NCBI GenBank assembly: GCA_021851465.1
Contig: JAJZDL010000091.1
Span: forward strand, 1 to 10,818
Length of the DNA stretch: 10,818 bases
Source: Acidobacteriota bacterium
Lineage (GTDB): Bacteria; Acidobacteriota; Terriglobia; Terriglobales; Acidobacteriaceae
Direction of reading: 5' to 3'
Position 1 is the stretch's first letter, and each line of letters begins with the position of its first letter. Both the position numbers and the translations under genes were made by a program. Below, one piece after another: positions 6,512 through 10,818 of the stretch. Under the pieces are notes generated by a model that saw only the letters and a list, made by a program, of their open reading frames with translations, was not told the origin of the DNA and made no database searches.

Positions 6512-8083
6512 TTGTCTTTGGACTCCGCGCAGTTGCAACCCGGCCCCGCCGGTTCCGAGGGCGCGACCACACACCGTGCCGGCTCAACCGCACCGTCGGC
6601 TCCGTCGAGTGGGCCGCTCTGCGTGGACCTGGATGGCACGCTGGTCAAGAGCGACACGCTGCTGGACACGCTGCTGGTGCTGGCGCGGCAGCGTCCCCGC
6701 TCGCTGCTGTACGCTCCCCGCTGGATTGTGCAGGGCAAGGCTGCGTTCAAACGCAAGCTGTCGTTGCTGGTGGCCCTCGATGTCGCGCGCCTGCCCTACA
6801 ACCGGCCGCTGCTGGATTATCTGCGGCAGCAACACGCCGATGGCCGCGCAATCTACCTCACCACCGGAGCGGACTCCAAGCTTGCCGAGCGTGTGGCCGC
6901 GCACCTGGGAATCTTTGCCGGCGTCCTCGCCTCCGATGGCAACGTCAACCTGACCGGGCGAAACAAACTTGCGGCCTTTGAGCAGCGCTTCCCCGCAGGC
7001 TTCAGCTACATCGGCAACGAGCGGTGCGACCTGCCTCTGCTCACTCACTGCGCCGCCCCCATGCTTGCGAATCCCCACCGCGGGCTGCGCACCGGGCTGC
7101 GAGCGGCGGGCGTGAAGCCGGCGCGGACGTTCACCGACTCCACCTCGCGCCTCAAGGCGTGGCTGCGCGCCCTCCGGCTGCATCAATGGGCCAAGAACAC
7201 GCTGATTTTTTTGCCGCTCCTGCTTGCCCATGTGCGCGCCGTTGGGCCTGTCGTCGCGGTCTGCCTCGCCTTCCTCAGCTTTGGGCTGGCCGCTTCGGCA
7301 ACGTACGGCTTCAACGATCTGTTGGACGTCGAGGCCGATCGTCACCACCCGCGCAAGCGCAACCGCCCCTTCGCCGCCGGGGACCTGTCGCCGATTGCGG
7401 GCGTGGCTGCGATCCTCCTGTTGCTTGCGTCATCCCTGGCGCTGGCACTGCTGCTGCCGCGCGCGCTCACGATGTTTTCGCCCCAGTTTCCGTGGGCCGG
7501 GCAAGGGCGGTTTATCGAGTGGCTGCTCCTCTATGCCGTCTCCACCGTCGCCTACTCGCTGCGCCTGAAGCGCATGGTGTTGGTGGATGTGATCGTGCTG
7601 GCCTGCCTGTACACCATCCGAATTCTGGCCGGCTCGGCGGCCGCCGGAGTGAGGGTCTCGCCGTGGCTGGCCGCCTTCAGCATCTTCTTCTTCCTCTCGC
7701 TGGCGTTTGTAAAGCGGTTTGCCGAGCTGGAGAGCATGAGCCTGCGCGGCGAGGCGCGCGGGGCTGCGGACACCGCCGCCATTCACGGCCGCGGCTACCG
7801 CGTCTCCGACCTGGAACAACTGCGCAGCTTCGGCACAGCCAGCGGATACGCTTCGGTCGTCGTCTTTGCGCTGTACATCGGCAACGAGGTGGCGCAGAAC
7901 CTCTACGCGCACCATGCGCGCCTGTGGCTGCTGGTCCCGGTGCTTCTGTTGTGGCTGAGCAGGCTGTGGCTGAAGGCCTCGCGCGGCGAACTGCACGAGG
8001 ATCCCGTCGTATACGCCATCACCGACCGGCGCAGCCTCCAGCTCGGAGTGGTCGTGATAGCGATTGTGCTGTCTGCGCTGTGA
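6512..8083 (+). CDS. Fusion of a HAD-type domain with a UbiA-family polyprenyl-phosphate transferase
   Basis: This is a 523-residue two-domain protein. Residues 36-200 form a HAD-like phosphatase domain: DLDGT (39-43), a threonine-bearing motif II YLTTGAD (115-121), K152, and GNERCDLP (168-175). Residues 215-523 form an integral membrane UbiA domain. Its Mg-prenyl-diphosphate motif NDLLDVEAD (268-276) is followed by RHHPRKRNRP, and the second conserved region is AYSLRLKR...VD359. NDxxDVEADRxHPxKRxRP is the form seen in decaprenyl-phosphate phosphoribosyltransferases (Rv3806c type), not in quinone-pathway UbiA. A likely role is phosphoribosyl transfer to a polyprenyl phosphate, with the HAD domain removing the 5-phosphate (inference). 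Start is TTG with AGAAGGGG seven bases before; about 35 residues precede the HAD fold. The repeat-rich spacer lies upstream and pheS 94 bp downstream. Confidence 0.88.
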   Translation: MSLDSAQLQPGPAGSEGATTHRAGSTAPSAPSSGPLCVDLDGTLVKSDTLLDTLLVLARQRPRSLLYAPRWIVQGKAAFKRKLSLLVALDVARLPYNRPLLDYLRQQHADGRAIYLTTGADSKLAERVAAHLGIFAGVLASDGNVNLTGRNKLAAFEQRFPAGFSYIGNERCDLPLLTHCAAPMLANPHRGLRTGLRAAGVKPARTFTDSTSRLKAWLRALRLHQWAKNTLIFLPLLLAHVRAVGPVVAVCLAFLSFGLAASATYGFNDLLDVEADRHHPRKRNRPFAAGDLSPIAGVAAILLLLASSLALALLLPRALTMFSPQFPWAGQGRFIEWLLLYAVSTVAYSLRLKRMVLVDVIVLACLYTIRILAGSAAAGVRVSPWLAAFSIFFFLSLAFVKRFAELESMSLRGEARGAADTAAIHGRGYRVSDLEQLRSFGTASGYASVVVFALYIGNEVAQNLYAHHARLWLLVPVLLLWLSRLWLKASRGELHEDPVVYAITDRRSLQLGVVVIAIVLSAL

Positions 8084-8101
8084 GAGCGCGATACGCCGCG
8101 A

Positions 8102-8156
8102 TACACTAAAGACATGGATCCGCAGAGGTGGGGTCTTGAAAATTGCCCCGCCACCT
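8102..8156 (+). promoter_or_regulatory. Candidate pheS promoter box and leader hairpin
   Basis: TACACT (8102-8107) could serve as a -10 element. Downstream, AGGTGGGG (8126-8133) pairs with CCCCGCCACCT (8146-8156) to give an 8-bp stem with one bulged G and a loop of about 14 nt. A short T-rich stretch (TGTTTA) follows. It may attenuate or terminate transcription before pheS. It is not a T-box, since the AGGGTGG...GCG antiterminator signature is absent, and no Phe-rich leader peptide is seen. Confidence 0.35.
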
Positions 8157-8176
8157 GTTTACCGGCAACAACATTC

Positions 8177-9286
8177 ATGAACGAAGCCATCTTCCCACTC
8201 CTCGACTACGACGAGACTTCCCTCGACGCCGCCTTCATCGCGCTCGCCGAAGAGGTCCGCAGCGAAATCGCATCCCTACAGGATAGAGAGGCCTTCCGTC
8301 TGCGTTGGCTCGGCCGCAAACAAGGGCGCCTCAAACTGATCGGCGACGCGTGGCTCAAATCCGCGCCCGCCGACGCGCGCAAGCCCCTGGGAATCCGCTT
8401 CAACCAGCTCAAGCAGCAGATTGAGGCCGCCCTCGCCACCGCATCTGCATCGCCGCGCGCAGCCGAGGCAAAGGCCAGCCTTGACATCACGCTGCCCGGC
8501 ACGGTGCGCGCTCCGGGAATTGCCCATCCGCTGCTGAAGACGATGCACGAGATCGTCGCCGTCTTCCATCGTCTCGGCTACTCCACCGCGCTCGGCCCGC
8601 AGGTTGAATCCGACTTCTACAACTTCGAGGCGCTGAACTTCCCGCCCAACCACCCCGCGCGCGACACCCAGGACACGCTCTTGCTGGCGGGACAGCTGGC
8701 AAAACCATCGCGCGACCGCCTTCTGATGCGCACCCACACCTCGCCGGTGCAGGTTCGCACCATGATCGCGCAGGCGCCGCCCATCCGCATCGTCGTCCCC
8801 GGCAAGGTGCATCGAAACGACGCCGCCGACGCCACGCACTCGCCGGTCTTTCATCAGGTCGAGGGGCTGTGCGTGGACACGAACATCGCCTTCTCCGACC
8901 TGAAGGGTACGCTCGACCACGCCATGAAGGCGCTCTTCGGCTCCAACGTGAAGACGCGCTTCTTCCCCAGCTTCTTCCCCTTCACCGAGCCCAGCGCGGA
9001 CGTGCAGATCAGTTGCATCTTCTGCGGTGGCAAGGGATGCCGCAAGTGCAAACACTCCGGCTGGATCGAACTGCTCGGTTGCGGAATGGTCGATCCCGCC
9101 GTCTTTGCCAGCGTCACCGCCGAGCGGCGCAAGCTGGACCCCGCGGACGACGCCTACAATCCCGAGCGGGTCACTGGCTTTGCCTTCGGCATGGGCGTCG
9201 AGCGCATCGCCATGGTCCAGCACGGAATCAGCGACATCGGCCAGTTCTACTCCGGCGACATGCGTTTTCTGGAGCAGTTTGCATAG
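8177..9286 (+). CDS. pheS: Phenylalanine--tRNA ligase alpha subunit with zinc-ribbon-like insert
   Basis: PheS is the catalytic subunit of the alpha2beta2 enzyme charging tRNA-Phe. The 369-residue product has the N-terminal coiled-coil region (about 15-100). The class II catalytic core has motif 1 around GPQVESDFYNFEALNFPP (140-157), motif 2 VHRNDAADATHSPVFHQVEG (211-230) and motif 3 GFAFGMGVERIAM (334-346). Between motifs 2 and 3, C280-x2-C283-x4-C288-x2-C291 forms a probable metal-binding knuckle absent from E. coli PheS. An ATG at 8114 is in frame but would place the leader hairpin inside the gene and add 21 residues without family features, so 8177 is used. There is no Shine-Dalgarno. It is normally followed directly by pheT; here an unrelated ATPase gene intervenes. 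Confidence 0.97.
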   Translation: MNEAIFPLLDYDETSLDAAFIALAEEVRSEIASLQDREAFRLRWLGRKQGRLKLIGDAWLKSAPADARKPLGIRFNQLKQQIEAALATASASPRAAEAKASLDITLPGTVRAPGIAHPLLKTMHEIVAVFHRLGYSTALGPQVESDFYNFEALNFPPNHPARDTQDTLLLAGQLAKPSRDRLLMRTHTSPVQVRTMIAQAPPIRIVVPGKVHRNDAADATHSPVFHQVEGLCVDTNIAFSDLKGTLDHAMKALFGSNVKTRFFPSFFPFTEPSADVQISCIFCGGKGCRKCKHSGWIELLGCGMVDPAVFASVTAERRKLDPADDAYNPERVTGFAFGMGVERIAMVQHGISDIGQFYSGDMRFLEQFA

Positions 9287-9298
9287 ACGGGTCGCGCA

Positions 9299-9357
9299 TT
9301 TATATCGAAATTAGCAAAGTTATCCTTCTAGACTAATATCGATAATTTTGATATAAA
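9299..9357. promoter_or_regulatory. 15-bp inverted repeat and promoter controlling the ATPase gene
   Basis: TTTATATCGAAATTA (9299-9313) and TAATTTTGATATAAA (9343-9357) are inverse complements with one mismatch in 15, separated by 29 bp. A third related site, the perfect palindrome TATCGATA (9337-9344), lies between and touches the right arm. A promoter fits inside: TAGACT (9329-9334, 4/6 to TTGACA), a 17-bp spacer, and TATAAA (9352-9357, 5/6 to TATAAT). The GTG start at 9365 follows seven bases later, so the message would be leaderless. A protein bound to the repeats would cover the -10 box, which suggests repression. The very low GC contrasts with both flanking genes. Confidence 0.55.
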
Positions 9358-9364
9358 CAGTGTC

Positions 9365-10561
9365 GTGGATGCGATTCGAAATCCGTACTCTCCCGGCGCT
9401 GGGACCCCTCCGCCAGCACTTGCCGGTCGTGATGCCCTCCGGGAGCAGGTTCGAGTTGCGATCGAGCGTCTGCGCATCGGCAGGGCCGCCAAGAGCGTTC
9501 TGATGGTCGGTCTGCGTGGTGTTGGGAAGACGGTCCTGCTGGAACAGATGCGGGCCGATGCCGAAGCTGCGAATGTTTGCACTGTGCGCGTGGAGGCCCC
9601 CGAAAATCGCTCCTTGCCGTCGATCATCGCTCCACAACTGCGTCTTGCGCTCCTGCAACTCACACTGGTAGGCCCGGCCAGAGACAAGGCAAAACGGGCG
9701 CTTCGGGCGCTTGCCGGTTTTGCGAAAGGTCTCAAGCTCAAGTACAACGACATCGAGGTGGGCTTCGATGTGGATCCCGAGCCTGGACTTGCGGACAATG
9801 GCGATCTGGAGGGCGATCTTACCGCGCTGCTCGAAGAGGCCGGACGTGCCGCCCAGAGTGGAGAAACGGCTGTCGTTCTCTTCCTGGATGAACTACAGTA
9901 CGTTGAACGAGGCCAGTTTGCCGCGCTGATCGCGGCCCTGCACCGAACCTCGCAGTCCAGTCTTCCCATTACCATCGTCGGCGCTGGATTGCCTCAACTG
10001 CGCGGCCTGGCAGGCGAAGCCAAGTCGTACGCAGAGCGCCTCTTCGACTTTCCCATGATTGGGCCTCTCAATGACTCCGAGGCAAAACTCGCAATTCAAA
10101 AACCGGCGGAAGAAGAAGGTGTGGAATTTACTTCCGACGCCTTGGCCGAGATTCTGAGGCAGACCAGTGGCTACCCGTATTTTCTGCAGGAGTGGGGGAA
10201 GCACTCATGGGAGGTCGCCGACGAGAGTCCCATCACTGTGGAGAACGTCAAAACTGCATCCGCGCACGCCATCGCCGCGCTCGACGAGAGTTTTTTTCGC
10301 GTTCGTTTCGACCGTCTCACCCCAAAAGAGAAGCGATACCTTCGAGCAATGGCAGAACTCGGCCCAGAGCCGCTCCATCGCTCGGGAGACATCGCTGCCT
10401 CCATGGGAAAAACAGTCAGTATGCTCGGCCCGTTGCGTCAAAATCTCATTCTCAAAGGCATGATCTGGAGCCCCAGTCACGGCGATACAGCCTTTACCGT
10501 CCCCCTCTTCGATGACTTCATGAAGCGCATCATGCCAGGATCGGATTGGAAGACCATATAG
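9365..10561 (+). CDS. Stand-alone AAA-type ATPase with C-terminal winged-helix-like region, between pheS and pheT
   Basis: This is a 398-residue P-loop ATPase. Walker A is GLRGVGKT (49-56), Walker B is VLFLDELQ (171-178), and a probable sensor 1 strand TIVGAGLP lies at 203-210. R225 in AERLF is a candidate arginine finger, and the lid helices run from about 235 to 300. From about 318 (LTPKEKRYLRAMAELG) to 388 the helix pattern and the basic HRSGDIA...GKTVSMLGPLRQNLILKG stretch suggest a winged-helix DNA-binding domain, so overall order resembles Orc1/Cdc6-like and archaeal-ATPase (AAA_16 type) proteins. I recognise it as a widespread 'ATP-binding protein' family of unknown role. It has its own promoter with an inverted repeat, no transposase and no matching terminal repeat downstream. 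Third codon positions look less GC-rich than in pheS, suggesting acquisition by transfer (inference). It ends 20 bp before pheT. Confidence 0.85.
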   Translation: MDAIRNPYSPGAGTPPPALAGRDALREQVRVAIERLRIGRAAKSVLMVGLRGVGKTVLLEQMRADAEAANVCTVRVEAPENRSLPSIIAPQLRLALLQLTLVGPARDKAKRALRALAGFAKGLKLKYNDIEVGFDVDPEPGLADNGDLEGDLTALLEEAGRAAQSGETAVVLFLDELQYVERGQFAALIAALHRTSQSSLPITIVGAGLPQLRGLAGEAKSYAERLFDFPMIGPLNDSEAKLAIQKPAEEEGVEFTSDALAEILRQTSGYPYFLQEWGKHSWEVADESPITVENVKTASAHAIAALDESFFRVRFDRLTPKEKRYLRAMAELGPEPLHRSGDIAASMGKTVSMLGPLRQNLILKGMIWSPSHGDTAFTVPLFDDFMKRIMPGSDWKTI

Positions 10562-10581
10562 CCTGAATCACCCGCCAACCC

Positions 10582-10818
10582 ATGAATATTCTCTCCAAAT
10601 GGCTCCGCGCCTACGTTCCCGGCATCGCCGTTGACGACCGTCAACTGGCCGAAGACCTCACCCTGCGCGGCATCGCGGTCGAGGGCGTCCACGACCTCGG
10701 CCCCGCAGCCGACGGCACATCCAACGGACATCTCTTCGAGATGGATATCACCACCAACCGCGTCGATGCCATGAACCACTACGGCATCGCGCGCGAGGCC
10801 GCGGCGATCTACAACCTC
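10582..10818 (+). CDS. pheT: Phenylalanine--tRNA ligase beta subunit (N-terminal 79 residues, cut by window edge)
   Basis: PheT is the structural and editing subunit of phenylalanyl-tRNA synthetase. The visible start MNILSKWLRAYVPG followed by LAEDLTLRGIAVEGV matches the first half of the B1 domain. The chain then passes, after a short GPAADGTSNGH linker (40-50), into LFEMDITTNRVDAMNHYGIAREAAAIYNL. That segment corresponds to the second half of B1, which in E. coli and Thermus PheT lies more than 100 residues later, after the inserted OB-fold tRNA-binding domain B2. The B2 domain is therefore absent. No Shine-Dalgarno is seen. Expression must come from read-through of the ATPase transcript, from the pheS promoter, or from an unseen promoter. 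Confidence 0.93.
   Translation, partial: MNILSKWLRAYVPGIAVDDRQLAEDLTLRGIAVEGVHDLGPAADGTSNGHLFEMDITTNRVDAMNHYGIAREAAAIYNL

Noticed and set aside
8114..8176. Upstream start for pheS at 8114 or a Phe-rich leader peptide
   Set aside because: The extra 21 codons have no PheS homology, contain the leader hairpin, and encode only one Phe.
9299..10581. ATPase gene as an insertion sequence with terminal inverted repeats
   Set aside because: Both arms of the repeat lie on the upstream side; nothing matching is seen after 10561 and there is no transposase or target duplication.

Overview
The window is a GC-rich bacterial chromosome segment. The gene set is core (uvrA, ubiX, a HIT hydrolase, pheS, pheT). 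The zinc-ribbon PheS, the scarcity of Shine-Dalgarno sequences and the intergenic repeat families suggest a soil-type Acidobacteriota (Terriglobales/Acidobacteriaceae-like) genome. This placement is inference from gene style; no database was searched.

Layout. 1-1875 (minus) is the N-terminal two thirds of UvrA, cut by the window edge. A divergent 400-bp spacer with an AT-rich patch separates it from a 62-aa single-pass membrane protein (2277-2465). ubiX (2630-3268), making prenylated FMN, runs convergently into a family 2 glycosyltransferase (minus, 3290-4240). A small membrane protein (minus, 4287-4592) lies just upstream of the glycosyltransferase, probably in one operon. A HIT-family hydrolase (4748-5092) is divergent from that pair.

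5093-6511 is a 1.4-kb stretch with no convincing gene. It holds dispersed TTGTCATCCTGA-type repeats, an 18-bp tandem array, a pyrimidine-rich hexamer array, a G-quadruplex motif on the minus strand, two GAA-loop palindromes, and an inverted repeat enclosing two G7 tracts and an AT-rich palindrome. It ends in a possibly structured leader for the next gene.

6512-8083 encodes an unusual fusion of a HAD-type domain to a UbiA-family membrane prenyltransferase resembling phosphoribosyl transferases. pheS (8177-9286) follows, preceded by a leader hairpin; its product has a four-cysteine insert. pheT starts at 10582, but pheS and pheT are separated by a complete AAA-type ATPase with a C-terminal winged-helix-like region (9365-10561). 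That gene has its own AT-rich control region: a 15-bp near-perfect inverted repeat overlaps a candidate promoter positioned for a leaderless transcript. The PheT N-terminus in view runs straight through the point where the tRNA-binding OB-fold domain (B2) is normally inserted.

The most interesting part is 9287-10581: a self-contained, probably autoregulated ATPase lodged inside the phenylalanyl-tRNA synthetase operon. The repeat-dense spacer at 5164-6317 comes second.
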